Assembly: GCF_020037015.1 (NCBI RefSeq)
Contig: NZ_JAIQDE010000009.1
Location: 124,001-188,000, forward strand
Length of the DNA stretch: 64,000 bases
DNA from: Corallococcus sp. AS-1-6
GTDB taxonomy: Bacteria > Myxococcota > Myxococcia > Myxococcales > Myxococcaceae
Direction: 5' to 3'
Part shown: piece by piece, positions 26,770-36,323 of the stretch
Numbering within the stretch: position 1 is the first letter of the stretch
Layout: the number at the start of each line of letters is the position of its first letter
The notes under the pieces: generated by a model
Database searches by the model: none
Told to the model about the DNA's origin: nothing
Seen by the model: the letters and a program-made list of their open reading frames with translations, nothing else
Program-made: the position numbers and the translations under genes

Positions 26770-28668
26770 TCAGGGGCAGGTCGCCGCGTCGTCGTTCTGG
26801 TCGATGTTCACGCCCGCCAGCGGGTCGCCCTTGAACACGCCCGCCGCGAGCGCGGTGGCCCGGCACGTGGGCAGCTTCCGGTTGTCCACGACGACGAAGG
26901 CCTGCGACACGCGCGCGAGCTCCGCCATGCCGAAGTCCGTGAGCGCCGCGTTGCCCTGGAGGTTGAGGAAGTCCAGCTCACGCAGCCGCGCCAGGTCGCC
27001 CAGGTTCGTCAGCGCCGCGTTCCCCTGCACCTCCAGGGTGCCCAGCCGGGTCAGTTGCTGGAGGCCCTCCAGGTTCGTCAGCGCCGCGTTGCCCACCAGG
27101 GTCACCGCGGCCGCGTTGCGCAGGGACGGCAGCAGGTGCACGCGCTGGAGCTTCTCGTTGAACTTCACGGAGAGGCCCTCGGTCACGTGCGACAGCGAGG
27201 GCATGTCCCCCACGCTCAAGAGCGCCTTGTTGCCCTGGATGTGGATGCGGCCCGCGGTGGCGAGCCGCTCCAGCCCCGCCGTGTCCGGCAGCCGGGGGTT
27301 GCTGGAGATGATCAACTGCTCCACGGAGACGAGCTGGGCCAGCGGGTGGAGCACCTCCATCACCGCGTTGCCGTCCAACTCCAGGGTGCCGCCCACGTCC
27401 GTCAGGCGATCCAGGCCGAAGGGGCCGCTCAGCGCGGCGTTGTTCGCGATGCGCACGTCCCCGTCCACCCGGGTCAGTTGGATGAAGGGCGTCCGGTCCA
27501 GCCGGAGGTGGTCCGCGATGACGAGCGACCCGCGGAGCACGTGGACGTGCGGGAGCAGGCCGGGGTCCACCAACGCGTTGTTCGCGCGCAGGGAGATGCT
27601 GTCACCGGGCTGCACCGCCGCCAGCCCCTCCAGCGTGGGGAGCATGGGGTTGTCCTCCACCAGGAGGCTGCGCTCGACCACCAGCATGGTGTCCGGCGCC
27701 GTGCCCAGCGCGAGCGCGTCCAGCCGGGCATTGGAGAGCACCGCCGCGCTGCCGCCCACGAAGCGCAGGGCGGGCAGGGACAGCCGGCGCAGGCTGGCGT
27801 TGCCCCGCACGGTGAGGCCGCCCTCGATGACCGCCAGCGAGGGGAGGGACGCGTCGGTGAGCGTGGGCGCGGAGATGACCAGCTCGCCCCGCAGGTGGGT
27901 GACGCCCTCGAGCGCGACCATGTCCACGGGGCCCGTCACCGCGAAGTCTCCGTCATGCACGCGGGTGGCCTGGCACACGTAGACGGTCGCCGAGGCGCCG
28001 CCGCGGTCCACCTCGTCGTCGAGGTCCAGGTCCTGGAACGCGTCCACGCGCGTGCCACCGCGTGAGCAGTTCGGCCCCGCGGGCTCGGGCTGGTGGCGGA
28101 CCTTCAGGTCGGCCGGTTGCAGGCCACAGAAGAAGTGGGAGGCCTCCAGCTCGGACGTCGCGAGCGCGTCGTCCGCGTCCAGGTCCAGGCCCGCCTCCAG
28201 CGCCGTGCCGCCGCGGTCGTCGCCGTCGCACGGCGCGGTGAAGGCCGTCAGCGGGCGCAGGCGCGTCAGGACGGGGGCCATCACGTCGCAGGCGTACACC
28301 TCCTGGGCAATCTCCTCGTCCTCCAGCAGCCCGTTGCCATTGGCGTCATGGCCCGCGTGCGACACCTGTCCGCCCAGGAGGCACCGCTCGCCCGGCCCCA
28401 CCGGCCGCACGCGCAGGAGCACGTTGGCCACGGAGGAGTCGCAGACGTAGTCGGTGAGGGTGACCTCCGCGTCGTCCAGCACCCCGTCGCGGTCCAGGTC
28501 CAGGCCGGACTCCACGGTGTCCCCGCCGAACTCACAGTGCTCGCCAGGGGGCTCCGGGCGCACCCGGGTCTTCGCGTCGCGTTGGGTGATGTCCGCCAGG
28601 TCGATGGCATCACAGCCGCCGGTGAGGAGGGCCAGCAGCGCCCCCCAGGTCCCCCACATGCGTCGCAT
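26770..28668 (-). CDS. lipoprotein with DUF7151-like repeats and receptor L-domain-like repeats
   Basis: 632 residues from ATG 28668. Lipobox LTGGC (C19). Residues about 35-300 contain four copies of a two-cysteine module with a calcium-like centre (for example CEFGGDTVESGLDLDRDGV ending in YVC), like the DUF7151 modules of myxobacterial lipoproteins. The rest is a solenoid of short leucine-rich units with the recurring phrase GNAALTNL, resembling receptor L-domains. Probably a surface-exposed binding protein; ligand unknown. It converges on the sigma-factor gene with three bases between and diverges from the copper ATPase gene. Confidence 0.83.
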   Translation of the reverse strand: MRRMWGTWGALLALLTGGCDAIDLADITQRDAKTRVRPEPPGEHCEFGGDTVESGLDLDRDGVLDDAEVTLTDYVCDSSVANVLLRVRPVGPGERCLLGGQVSHAGHDANGNGLLEDEEIAQEVYACDVMAPVLTRLRPLTAFTAPCDGDDRGGTALEAGLDLDADDALATSELEASHFFCGLQPADLKVRHQPEPAGPNCSRGGTRVDAFQDLDLDDEVDRGGASATVYVCQATRVHDGDFAVTGPVDMVALEGVTHLRGELVISAPTLTDASLPSLAVIEGGLTVRGNASLRRLSLPALRFVGGSAAVLSNARLDALALGTAPDTMLVVERSLLVEDNPMLPTLEGLAAVQPGDSISLRANNALVDPGLLPHVHVLRGSLVIADHLRLDRTPFIQLTRVDGDVRIANNAALSGPFGLDRLTDVGGTLELDGNAVMEVLHPLAQLVSVEQLIISSNPRLPDTAGLERLATAGRIHIQGNKALLSVGDMPSLSHVTEGLSVKFNEKLQRVHLLPSLRNAAAVTLVGNAALTNLEGLQQLTRLGTLEVQGNAALTNLGDLARLRELDFLNLQGNAALTDFGMAELARVSQAFVVVDNRKLPTCRATALAAGVFKGDPLAGVNIDQNDDAATCP

Positions 28669-28851
28669 TCGATGCCCTCTCTGGTCGGGCCCCGACCTTG
28701 CTTCCCTGGCCATACGGCCCGAAGGGATTTTCCTGGCTGTTTCGCGGCGGGTCCTACCGGAAAAGACCCCGCGCGGACAAACCCGGGGCCCGCCTGGCGC
28801 CCTGCCTGGCAGTGGGAGGAGCGCGGGCGGCACGGGGTGGGGGCGGGAGGG

Positions 28852-28865
28852 TTACGCATGTGTAA
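28852..28865. promoter_or_regulatory. candidate operator upstream of the copper ATPase
   Basis: TTACgCATGtGTAA is a 14-base palindrome broken at one pair, centred 52 bases before the ATPase start in a 242-base divergent intergenic region. It stands out as AT-rich in a GC-rich stretch. A metal-responsive repressor or activator site is plausible; the cognate regulator is not evident. Confidence 0.4.
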
Positions 28866-28910
28866 GAGCGCGCCGGGTGCCGCGTTGGCCCGGGGAAAGG
28901 AGCCATCCCC

Positions 28911-31379
28911 ATGACGCATCCCCACCCGCATTCCCCCGTCCCGTCCTCGCCCCAGCCGCCGCCCCCCGTGGGCGGAGCGGGGCCCGCCATCGACCCCGTG
29001 TGCGGCATGGAGGTGGACCCTCGCGCGCCCCGGGGCGGGAGCTGGGAGCACGAAGGCCACACCTGGTTCTTCTGCAACCCGAAGTGCCGCCAGCGCTTCC
29101 AGGAGGACCCCGCGCGGTTCCTCCAGCCCGGGACGCCGCCACCCCCCGCCGCGCCGGGCGCCGTGTACGTGTGCCCCATGGATCCCGAGGTGCGGCAGGA
29201 CGCGCCCGGGGCGTGCCCGAAGTGCGGCATGGCGCTGGAGCCCGAAGCGCCGCCCGTCCTCCAGACGCGCGTCGAATACACCTGCCCCATGCACCCGGAG
29301 GTGGTGCGCGACGGGCCCGGCACCTGCCCCAAGTGCGGCATGGCGCTGGAGCCGCGCACGGTGATGGTGGAGGAGCCGCCGGATCCGGAGCTGCGTTCGA
29401 TGACGCGCAGGTTCTGGGTGGGGCTGGCGCTGAGCGTGCCGCTGATGCTGCTGGGCATGTCGGACATGCTGCCGGTGCGGCACGGGCTGTCGGCCTCGGC
29501 GCTCGTGTGGGCGCAGTTCGCGCTGGCGACGCCGGTGGTGCTGTGGGTGGGGGCGCCGTTCTTCCAGCGAGGCTGGGCGTCGGTGCGGAACCGGCACCTG
29601 AACATGTTCACGCTCATCGCGCTGGGCGCGGGCGCGGCGTACGTCTTCAGCGTGGGCGCCATGCTGTTCCCGCACCTGTTGCCCCAGGGCGCGCGCACGG
29701 GGCACGGCGGCACCGCGCCCGTGTACTACGAAGCGGCGGCCATCATCCTCACGCTGGTGGCGCTGGGGCAGGTGCTGGAGCTGCGCGCCCGCCACGCGAC
29801 GTCCGGCGCGCTGAGGGCCCTGCTGTCGCTGGCCCCCGCCACGGCGAGGCGCATCTCGGACGACGGCCATGAGGAGGACGTGCCGCTGTCCCAGGTGCAC
29901 GCCGGGTGGCGCCTGCGCGTGCGCCCCGGTGAGAAGGTGCCGGTGGACGGCGAGGTGCTGGAGGGCGCGAGCTCGGTGGATGAGTCGCTCGTCACCGGAG
30001 AGCCCGTGCCGGTGGAGAAGGGGCCGGGCGCGAAGGTGACGGGCGGCACGGTGAACGGCACGGGCACGCTCGTGATGCGCGCGGAGCGCGTGGGGAAGGA
30101 CACGCTCCTGTCGCGCATCGTCCAGCGCGTGGCCGAGGCGCAGCGCACGCGCGCCCCCATCCAGCGGCTGGCGGACCGCGTGGCCGGCGTCTTCGTGCCC
30201 GCGGTCATCGCGGTGGCGGGGGTGACGGCGGTGGTCTGGGGCGTGTGGGGCCCGGAGCCGAGGCTCGCGCACGCGCTGGTGAACGCGGTGGCGGTGCTCA
30301 TCATCGCCTGCCCGTGCGCGCTGGGCCTGGCCACGCCCATGTCCGTGATGGTGGGCACGGGGCAGGGCGCGCGCATGGGCGTGCTCATCCGCGACGCGGC
30401 GGCGCTGGAGCGGATGGCGGCGGTGGACACGCTGGTGGTGGACAAGACGGGCACGCTCACGGAGGGCAAGCCGCGCCTCGTGACGGTGGAGCCCGCGCCG
30501 GGCGTGGACGCCTCCGCGCTGCTGCTCCAGGCCGCGAGCCTGGAGCGCGGCAGCGAGCACCCGCTGGCCGCCGCCGTGGTGTCGGGCGCGAAGGAGCGGG
30601 GCGTGTCCCCCGGGCGCGTGGAGGACTTCCAGTCCGTGCCGGGGCAGGGCGTCCGGGGCCGCGTGGAAGGACGCGACGTGGCGCTGGGCAACGCGGCGTT
30701 GATGCGGAGCCTGGGCGTGGAGGTGGAGGCGCTGACGGAGCGCGCGGAGGCGCTGCGCCAGGAGGGCCAGACGGTGGTGCTGGTGTCGGTGGACGGCCGC
30801 GCGGCGGGGCTCCTGGGCGTGGAGGATCCGCTCAAGCCGTCCACGCCGGAGGCCCTGGCGAGGCTGCGGGCCGAAGGGCTGCGCGTGGTGATGCTCACCG
30901 GCGACAGCCCCACGACGGCGCACGCGGTGGCGCGCAGGCTGGGCATCACGGAGGTGCTGGCCGGCGTGCAGCCGGACGCGAAGGGCGACGCGGTGAAGGC
31001 GCTGCAGTCCCGGGGGCGCGTGGTGGCGATGGCGGGCGACGGCGTGAACGACGCCCCGGCGCTGGCGCGGGCGGACGTGGGCATCGCCATGGGGACGGGC
31101 ACGGACATCGCGATGGAGAGCGCGGGCGTGACGCTGGTGAAGGGCGACTTGCGAGGCATCGCGCGGGCGCGCGGGTTGAGCCAGGGCGTGCTGCGCAACA
31201 TCCGGCAGAACCTCTTCTTCGCCTTCGTCTACAACCTGCTGGGAGTGCCGCTGGCGGCGGGCGTGCTGTACCCCTTCCTCGGGTTGCTCCTGAGCCCCCT
31301 GTTCGCGAGCGCGGCGATGAGCCTCTCGTCCGTATCCGTCATCGGCAACGCCCTGCGGCTGCGGCGGCTGAAGCTCTAG
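28911..31379 (+). CDS. copA: copper-translocating P1B-type ATPase with YHS and two heavy-metal-binding domains
   Basis: 822 residues, ATG with AAAGGAG upstream. Instead of CxxC HMA domains the N-terminus has a YHS domain (DPVCGM at 28-33, later FFCNPKC) and two copies of the CPMxPEV...[10 protein letters not shown] metal-binding module (about 85-150). Transmembrane helices follow, then the ion-path motif CPC (about 466-468), phosphorylation motif DKTGTLT (D about 511), SEHPL, and GDGVNDAP (about 710). It pumps copper (or silver) out of the cytosol. The copper-storage-like gene follows 100 bases later. Confidence 0.93.
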   Translation: MTHPHPHSPVPSSPQPPPPVGGAGPAIDPVCGMEVDPRAPRGGSWEHEGHTWFFCNPKCRQRFQEDPARFLQPGTPPPPAAPGAVYVCPMDPEVRQDAPGACPKCGMALEPEAPPVLQTRVEYTCPMHPEVVRDGPGTCPKCGMALEPRTVMVEEPPDPELRSMTRRFWVGLALSVPLMLLGMSDMLPVRHGLSASALVWAQFALATPVVLWVGAPFFQRGWASVRNRHLNMFTLIALGAGAAYVFSVGAMLFPHLLPQGARTGHGGTAPVYYEAAAIILTLVALGQVLELRARHATSGALRALLSLAPATARRISDDGHEEDVPLSQVHAGWRLRVRPGEKVPVDGEVLEGASSVDESLVTGEPVPVEKGPGAKVTGGTVNGTGTLVMRAERVGKDTLLSRIVQRVAEAQRTRAPIQRLADRVAGVFVPAVIAVAGVTAVVWGVWGPEPRLAHALVNAVAVLIIACPCALGLATPMSVMVGTGQGARMGVLIRDAAALERMAAVDTLVVDKTGTLTEGKPRLVTVEPAPGVDASALLLQAASLERGSEHPLAAAVVSGAKERGVSPGRVEDFQSVPGQGVRGRVEGRDVALGNAALMRSLGVEVEALTERAEALRQEGQTVVLVSVDGRAAGLLGVEDPLKPSTPEALARLRAEGLRVVMLTGDSPTTAHAVARRLGITEVLAGVQPDAKGDAVKALQSRGRVVAMAGDGVNDAPALARADVGIAMGTGTDIAMESAGVTLVKGDLRGIARARGLSQGVLRNIRQNLFFAFVYNLLGVPLAAGVLYPFLGLLLSPLFASAAMSLSSVSVIGNALRLRRLKL

Positions 31380-31402
31380 CCCGGCGGCCGGCTGGTCGGT
31401 CG

Positions 31403-31440
31403 GGCACGCGGGGCGGGGTGGTTGCCGCTCCAAGCGTGCC
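31403..31440. terminator. 7-bp inverted repeat between copA and the Cys-rich gene
   Basis: GGCACGC (31403-31409) pairs with GCGTGCC (31434-31440) across a 24-base loop. It may be a weak terminator or attenuator between the ATPase and the next gene. No T-run. Confidence 0.3.
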
Positions 31441-31482
31441 CACCGTGAGGGGAGGACCCCGGGACCCGAAAGGACGCCCCCC

Positions 31483-31896
31483 ATGGCGAACGCGGAAGTG
31501 AACCGAAGCGATGACGACCTGCGCGAGTGCATCGACCACTGTCTGGCCTGTCACCGCGTCTGCATGGGGACGCTGGCGGACTCCCTGACGCGGGGAGGCC
31601 GGCTCGCCGAGCCGGGGCACCTCCGGCTGCTGATGGACTGCGCGGACATCTGCGAGACGAGCGCGCGGTTCATGCTGCGCGGCTCGGAGCTGCACTCGCG
31701 CACCTGCTTCGCCTGCGCGGAGGTGTGCGCCGCCTGCGCGACCGCCTGCGAGGCGATGGGCGACGAGGGGCGGATGAAGGCCTGCGCGGACGCCTGCCGC
31801 CGCTGCGAGGAGTCCTGCCGGAGGATGAGCGGTGGGGTGATGCCCCAGCCCCTCAACCCGGAGGCCGCCCAGCGCTTCGCCGACCTGCCCGCCTGA
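31483..31896 (+). CDS. four-helix copper-storage-like protein (Csp3/DUF326 type)
   Basis: 137 residues with 15 cysteines: C16, 20, 23, 27, 53, 57, 75, 78, 82, 85, 89, 101, 105, 108 and 112. They are spaced three or four residues apart along predicted helices, so they line the inside of a four-helix bundle. This is the pattern of bacterial copper-storage proteins, which hold many Cu(I) ions. There is no Sec or Tat signal, so it belongs to the cytosolic (Csp3) branch. A GGACG-type ribosome site precedes the ATG. Placement after the copper ATPase fits copper buffering. Confidence 0.86.
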   Translation: MANAEVNRSDDDLRECIDHCLACHRVCMGTLADSLTRGGRLAEPGHLRLLMDCADICETSARFMLRGSELHSRTCFACAEVCAACATACEAMGDEGRMKACADACRRCEESCRRMSGGVMPQPLNPEAAQRFADLPA

Positions 31897-31925
31897 AGGG
31901 GGCGTGCACGGAGGCCCGGGCCCAT

Positions 31926-31938
31926 TAGACTGGGCGCA
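31926..31938 (+). promoter_or_regulatory. -10-like TAGACT implying a leaderless start
   Basis: TAGACT at 31926-31931 lies seven bases before the ATG of the Rieske gene, and there is no ribosome site in the short gap. If it is the -10 box, transcription would begin at or next to the A of the ATG. The -35 region is not convincing. Confidence 0.35.
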
Positions 31939-33029
31939 TGAACGCCCGCGAGGAGGGGCGCACCCCAGGTGCGTCCCCCAGTCACATCTCCGTCGTCCGG
32001 CTTCCGCACTCCTGGTTCATCCTCTGCGCGTCGCGCGAGCTGGGGGACAAGCCGCTCGCCCGCACGCTGCAGGGCACGCCCCTGGTGCTCTTCCGGGGCG
32101 AGGGCGGCAGGCCCGGCGCCCTGATGGACCGCTGTCCGCACCGCAACGTGCCCCTGTCGCTGGGGCGCGTGAAGGACGGGCAGTTGGAGTGCGGCTACCA
32201 CGGGTGGCGCTTCGACACCGGAGGCCAGTGCCGGCTCATCCCCGGCCTGGTGGGCGAGCCCGAGGCCCGCTCCCGCTGCGCCGCGTCCTACGCGACGCGC
32301 GAGCAGGACGGCTTCGTCTGGGTCTACTCCACGCCCGGCGTGGAGCCCACGACGGAGCCCTTCCGCTTCCCGCTGCTGGACGCGGGGGACTACACCACCG
32401 TGCGCCGGGTGCTGCGCGCGCCCGGGTCGCTGCACGCGGTGCTGGAGAACACGCTGGACGTGCCGCACACGGCCTTCCTCCACGGCGGCCTGTTCCGCAC
32501 CGCGGAGAAGAAGAACGAAATCGACGTGGTGGTGCGCCGGAGCGCGGACCGCGTGGAGGCGGAGTACCTGGGCGAGCCCGCGCCCAAGGGGCTCGTCGGG
32601 AGGCTGCTCGCGCCGGGCGGCCAGGTGGTGCAGCACTTCGACCGCTTCCTGATGCCCTCCATCGCGCAGGTGGAGTACCGCATCGGGGACCGGAGCCACA
32701 TCCTGGTCAACTCCGCCATGACGCCGGTGAGTGACTGGGAGACGCTCGTGTACGCGGTGGTGACGGTGAAGCTGCCCGTGCCGCGCTGGCTGCTCCGGGC
32801 CGCGGTGCCCTTCGTGCTGCCCGTGGGCCTGCACATCTTCGGGCAGGACGCGCGCATCCTGGAGAAGCAGACGGACTCCATCCGCCGCTTCGGCACGGAG
32901 GCCTACGCCTCCACCGAAATCGACGTCCTGGGGCCCAGCATCCTGCGCCTGATGCGCGCCCAGGAGCGCGAGCGCGCCGCGCCGCCTCCGGACACGGTGC
33001 ACGAGACGCGCGTGCGCATGCGCACGTGA
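31938..33029 (+). CDS. Rieske non-heme iron oxygenase
   Basis: 363 residues. The Rieske [2Fe-2S] ligands are CPHRN and, 17 residues on, CGYHGW. The mononuclear iron site is in ENTLDVPHTAFLH (Asp and two His), and the C-terminal half is the oxygenase catalytic domain. It resembles the chlorophyll-degradation/pheophorbide oxygenase-like branch (monomeric-type alpha subunit). It would hydroxylate or demethylate a ring compound with an external reductase not seen here. The substrate is unknown. Confidence 0.88.
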   Translation: MNAREEGRTPGASPSHISVVRLPHSWFILCASRELGDKPLARTLQGTPLVLFRGEGGRPGALMDRCPHRNVPLSLGRVKDGQLECGYHGWRFDTGGQCRLIPGLVGEPEARSRCAASYATREQDGFVWVYSTPGVEPTTEPFRFPLLDAGDYTTVRRVLRAPGSLHAVLENTLDVPHTAFLHGGLFRTAEKKNEIDVVVRRSADRVEAEYLGEPAPKGLVGRLLAPGGQVVQHFDRFLMPSIAQVEYRIGDRSHILVNSAMTPVSDWETLVYAVVTVKLPVPRWLLRAAVPFVLPVGLHIFGQDARILEKQTDSIRRFGTEAYASTEIDVLGPSILRLMRAQERERAAPPPDTVHETRVRMRT

Positions 33030-33036
33030 GCGGCCT

Positions 33037-33996
33037 TCAGCCGGCCCTGGGCGCGGCCCGGGGCTGCACCAGCTCCGTGGAGAAGTAACGCTCCATGCGG
33101 TCCGGGAACACCGTCACCACCTGGGCCTGCGGGCCCAGCCGCTTCGCCGCCTCCACCGCCGCCGCGTAGTTGAGGCCGGAGGACGGGCCCACCGGGAAGC
33201 CCCGGCGGATGAGCGCCCGCGCGGTGCGCATGGCCAGGTCGTCCGACACGTCCAGCTCCACGCGGCCCGGCATGTCCGCCTCGCGGTACAGCCGCGACAG
33301 GCCGTCCACCACGCCCGGCACGCGCGCGCTGAAGCTGCAACACTCGATGTCGCAGCCCAGCCCGGCGATGGGCCGCGCCACGAAGGGCGTCACCGGACAG
33401 CCCGCCTCCGCGAACGCCTGGTACAGCCCCACGATGGTGCCGCCCGTGCCCACGCCGCTCACCACGCCGTGCACCAGGCCGCCAGGCACCTGCGCCAGGA
33501 TCTCCTGCCCCGTCCACACGCGGTGCGCCTCCGCGTTGTCCGGGTTCTCGAACTGGCGGGGCGCGAAGCCGCCGCGCTCCTTCGCCAGCGCCTCCGCCCG
33601 CGCGATGGCGCCCCGGATGCCCTCCGAGCGCGGCACCAGCTCCACCTCGCCGCCGTAGGCGCGGATGGCGATGAGCCGCTCCTCCGTCACGCCCTCCGGC
33701 ATCACGGCCGTGAAGCGGCAGCCCATCTGCGCGCTCGCCAGCGCCATGGCGATGCTGGTGGAGCCGCTGGACGCCTCCACCACGTCGCCGCCCTGGCACA
33801 GCTCCCCCAGCCGCCACGCCTTCTCCAGCATGTACCGGGCGATGCGGTCCTTGGTGCTTCCACTGGGGTTGAGGAACTCCAGTTTGCACCAGATGGTCGG
33901 ACCTTCCGGGTCCAGCCGCACGGGCACGAGCGGCGTGGGCCCCACGGCCTGGAGGAAGCGACCATCAGCGGGGAGCGGGCGGCAGGGAGGGCGCAT
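33037..33996 (-). CDS. PLP-dependent cysteine synthase family protein
   Basis: 319 residues of the cysteine synthase/cystathionine beta-synthase fold. The PLP lysine lies in NPSGSTKDR, the substrate loop in EASSGSTSIAMA, and the phosphate cradle in GVGTGGT. It probably makes cysteine from O-acetylserine (or O-phosphoserine) and a sulfur donor. The region SFSARVPGVVDGLSRLY differs from classical CysK/CysM, so the donor and acceptor are open. Converges on the Rieske gene with seven bases between. Confidence 0.87.
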   Translation of the reverse strand: MRPPCRPLPADGRFLQAVGPTPLVPVRLDPEGPTIWCKLEFLNPSGSTKDRIARYMLEKAWRLGELCQGGDVVEASSGSTSIAMALASAQMGCRFTAVMPEGVTEERLIAIRAYGGEVELVPRSEGIRGAIARAEALAKERGGFAPRQFENPDNAEAHRVWTGQEILAQVPGGLVHGVVSGVGTGGTIVGLYQAFAEAGCPVTPFVARPIAGLGCDIECCSFSARVPGVVDGLSRLYREADMPGRVELDVSDDLAMRTARALIRRGFPVGPSSGLNYAAAVEAAKRLGPQAQVVTVFPDRMERYFSTELVQPRAAPRAG

Positions 33997-34170
33997 GGGC
34001 CATCCCTATCGCGAAACGCGTTGGCGGGGGAGTCACCCTGTTGTCCAGCGAGCGGCGGCGGACGCCCGGTCCCCTGGCTGTTCTGTCGGAGAAGACATTT
34101 TCCCACGTGCAAGACTTGGCGCACCCGGTGGCAGCCATTACGAAGATGGGCCACGGTTCCATCCGCTCGC

Positions 34171-35631
34171 ATGCCCTCCGCGCCCATCATCCTCAACGTC
34201 AACGACGACCTGGCCAGCCGCTACGTCACCTCCCGCGTGCTGTCCCTGTCGGGCTTCCAGGTGCTGGAGGCGGGCACGGGCAGGGAGACGCTGGCGCTCG
34301 CGGACGAACAGACGGACCTGGTCATCCTGGACGTCCGCCTGCCGGACATGAGCGGCCTGGAGGTGTGCCGCCGCCTGAAGTCCTCCCCGCGCACGCGCAA
34401 CGCGCTGGTGCTGCACCTGTCCGCGCAGGCGGTGGGCCCCGCGGACCGGGCGCAGGGGCTGGAGCACGGCGCGGACGCGTACCTGGTGGCGCCGGTGGAT
34501 CCGGAGGAGCTGGTGGCCCAGGTGCACGCGCTGCTGCGCCTGCGCCGCGCCGAGCGCGAGGTGCGCGTCCTCTCCGACCAGGTGCAGCAGCAGCGCCGCC
34601 TGCTGGAGCTGGCCATGGGCTCGGCGGCGGACCCCATCGCGCTCTACGACGGTGACGGGACGCTCGTCTACGCCAACCAGGCGGTGGCCGCGTCGCGCGG
34701 CTCGCACCACGTGCACGTGCCGGGCAGGACCATGGACGCGCTGCGCGCGATGGACCCCCAACTGGAGTCCTTCGCGCAGTCGCTGGACGCGGCGCGGCGC
34801 ACGGGCCAGGTGCAGCGCGGCCGCATCACCCTGTCCTCGGACCAGGGCTCCCGGCACTTCGAGTACACCATGTCGCCCGCCACCGGCCCCACGGGCGCGG
34901 TGGAGGCCGTCATCGCCACCGGCCAGGACGTCACGGAGGCGCGCAACGCGGAGGACTTCCGCGAGCAGTTCATCGGCATCCTGGGCCACGACCTGCGCAA
35001 CCCGCTCAACGCGCTGTCCATGTCCGCGCAGCAGCTCCAGCGCCAGGGCGAGCTGTCCGACCGCCAGCGCGTCTTCACCGAGCGCATCCTCACCAGCGCC
35101 GAGCGCATGGAGCGGATGATCCGCCAGTTGCTGGACTTCGCGCGGGCGCGGCTGGGCGCGGGGCTGCCGGTGGTGCGCTCGCGGTGCGACCTGTTCGACG
35201 TGGTGCGCGGCGCGGTGGAGGAGTCGCGCGCCAGCCACCCCCACCGCGAGCTGCTGCTGGAGGTGCGGGGGGACGGGCGCGGCGCGTGGGACGCGGACCG
35301 GCTGGAGCAGGTGGTGGGCAACCTGCTGTCCAACGCGCTCAAGTTCAGCCCGCCGGACTCCCCCGTGCGCGTGAGCGCGGAGGGGCTGGACGGAGAGGCC
35401 GTGGTGCGGGTGCACAACCTGGGCGCGCCCATCCCGCCGGAGCAACTGCCGCACCTCTTCGCCGCGTGGCGCCGCGCCGGCCGCAGCGACCGGGAGCGCG
35501 GCGCGTCCGGAGGGCTGGGCCTGGGGCTCTACATCACCGGACAGATCGTCCGCTCCCACGGCGGCAGCGTGCAGGTGACCTCCACGGAGGCGCAGGGGAC
35601 GACCTTCACGGTGCGCCTGCCGCGAGGCTGA
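34171..35631 (+). CDS. hybrid sensor kinase: REC-PAS-HisKA-HATPase
   Basis: 486 residues from ATG 34171. An N-terminal receiver (ILNVNDDLASRY, acceptor Asp in VILDVRLPDMSG, about residue 54) is joined by a coiled coil (about 125-150) to a PAS domain. HisKA follows with its phospho-histidine in GILGHDLRNPLNAL, then an ATPase domain (NLLSNALKF, GGLGLGLYI). No transmembrane segments, so it is cytosolic. The N-terminal receiver means it is probably controlled by another kinase. The frame is open upstream but that part is not protein-like. Confidence 0.9.
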   Translation: MPSAPIILNVNDDLASRYVTSRVLSLSGFQVLEAGTGRETLALADEQTDLVILDVRLPDMSGLEVCRRLKSSPRTRNALVLHLSAQAVGPADRAQGLEHGADAYLVAPVDPEELVAQVHALLRLRRAEREVRVLSDQVQQQRRLLELAMGSAADPIALYDGDGTLVYANQAVAASRGSHHVHVPGRTMDALRAMDPQLESFAQSLDAARRTGQVQRGRITLSSDQGSRHFEYTMSPATGPTGAVEAVIATGQDVTEARNAEDFREQFIGILGHDLRNPLNALSMSAQQLQRQGELSDRQRVFTERILTSAERMERMIRQLLDFARARLGAGLPVVRSRCDLFDVVRGAVEESRASHPHRELLLEVRGDGRGAWDADRLEQVVGNLLSNALKFSPPDSPVRVSAEGLDGEAVVRVHNLGAPIPPEQLPHLFAAWRRAGRSDRERGASGGLGLGLYITGQIVRSHGGSVQVTSTEAQGTTFTVRLPRG

Positions 35632-35714
35632 AAAACCTACGGGTTTGACGACTCGTGGACGGATGCATTGCGTCCACCCTTCCGCATGCGCAGGGGCGAC
35701 TCCACCCTGGGGGC

Positions 35715-36323
35715 ATGGCCCCATCCGAAAAGCAAATCTTCGCCCAGAGCGTGGAAGCCCTCTTCGTGCGTGCGTTGGGGCCGTACCTGACGCGTGACGG
35801 GCGCCAGAAGCTGAAGGCCGCGGGCCTGAACCTCTCCGAGCCGCTGCGCCCCCACTACGCGCTGGAGCAGTGGCGCGTCTTCCTGGACATCGCCGCGCGG
35901 GACGTCTTCCCCGGCCAGCCGCTGGAGGCGGCCTACCTGGAGCTGGGGGCGCGCTACCTGAAGGGCTTCCAGCAGACGTCCGTGGGGCGGGCGAGCATGC
36001 AGCTCGTGACGCACCTGGGCCCGCGGAAGACGCTGGAGCGCGTGCCGTACAACCTGCGCGCGGGCAACAACTTCAACGAGGTCCGGGTGGAGGAGCTGTC
36101 GAAGCAGGACGCCACCCTGTGGGTGAAGGACGTGCTGGCGGACAACCCCTTCTTCGCCTGCGGCTTCCTGGCGGAGACGCTGCGCGCGTCGGGCGCGGGC
36201 TCACCGGAGGTGAGGCCCATCGCCTTCGACGGGACGGCGGCGACGTACCGGCTGACGTGGTCGCAGTCGCACGCGCAGCGGCCCGCGGGCACGCTGGCGC
36301 CGGTGCGCCGGCTCTACGGGTAG
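35715..36323 (+). CDS. DUF2378 (TIGR02265) family protein, myxobacteria-restricted
   Basis: 202 residues from ATG 35715. Matches the Myxococcales paralogous family by pattern: [18 protein letters not shown] at the N-terminus, [22 protein letters not shown], and [20 protein letters not shown]. Members are numerous per genome and have no known function. No signal peptide. The last ten bases overlap the convergent pirin gene. Confidence 0.86.
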   Translation: MAPSEKQIFAQSVEALFVRALGPYLTRDGRQKLKAAGLNLSEPLRPHYALEQWRVFLDIAARDVFPGQPLEAAYLELGARYLKGFQQTSVGRASMQLVTHLGPRKTLERVPYNLRAGNNFNEVRVEELSKQDATLWVKDVLADNPFFACGFLAETLRASGAGSPEVRPIAFDGTAATYRLTWSQSHAQRPAGTLAPVRRLYG

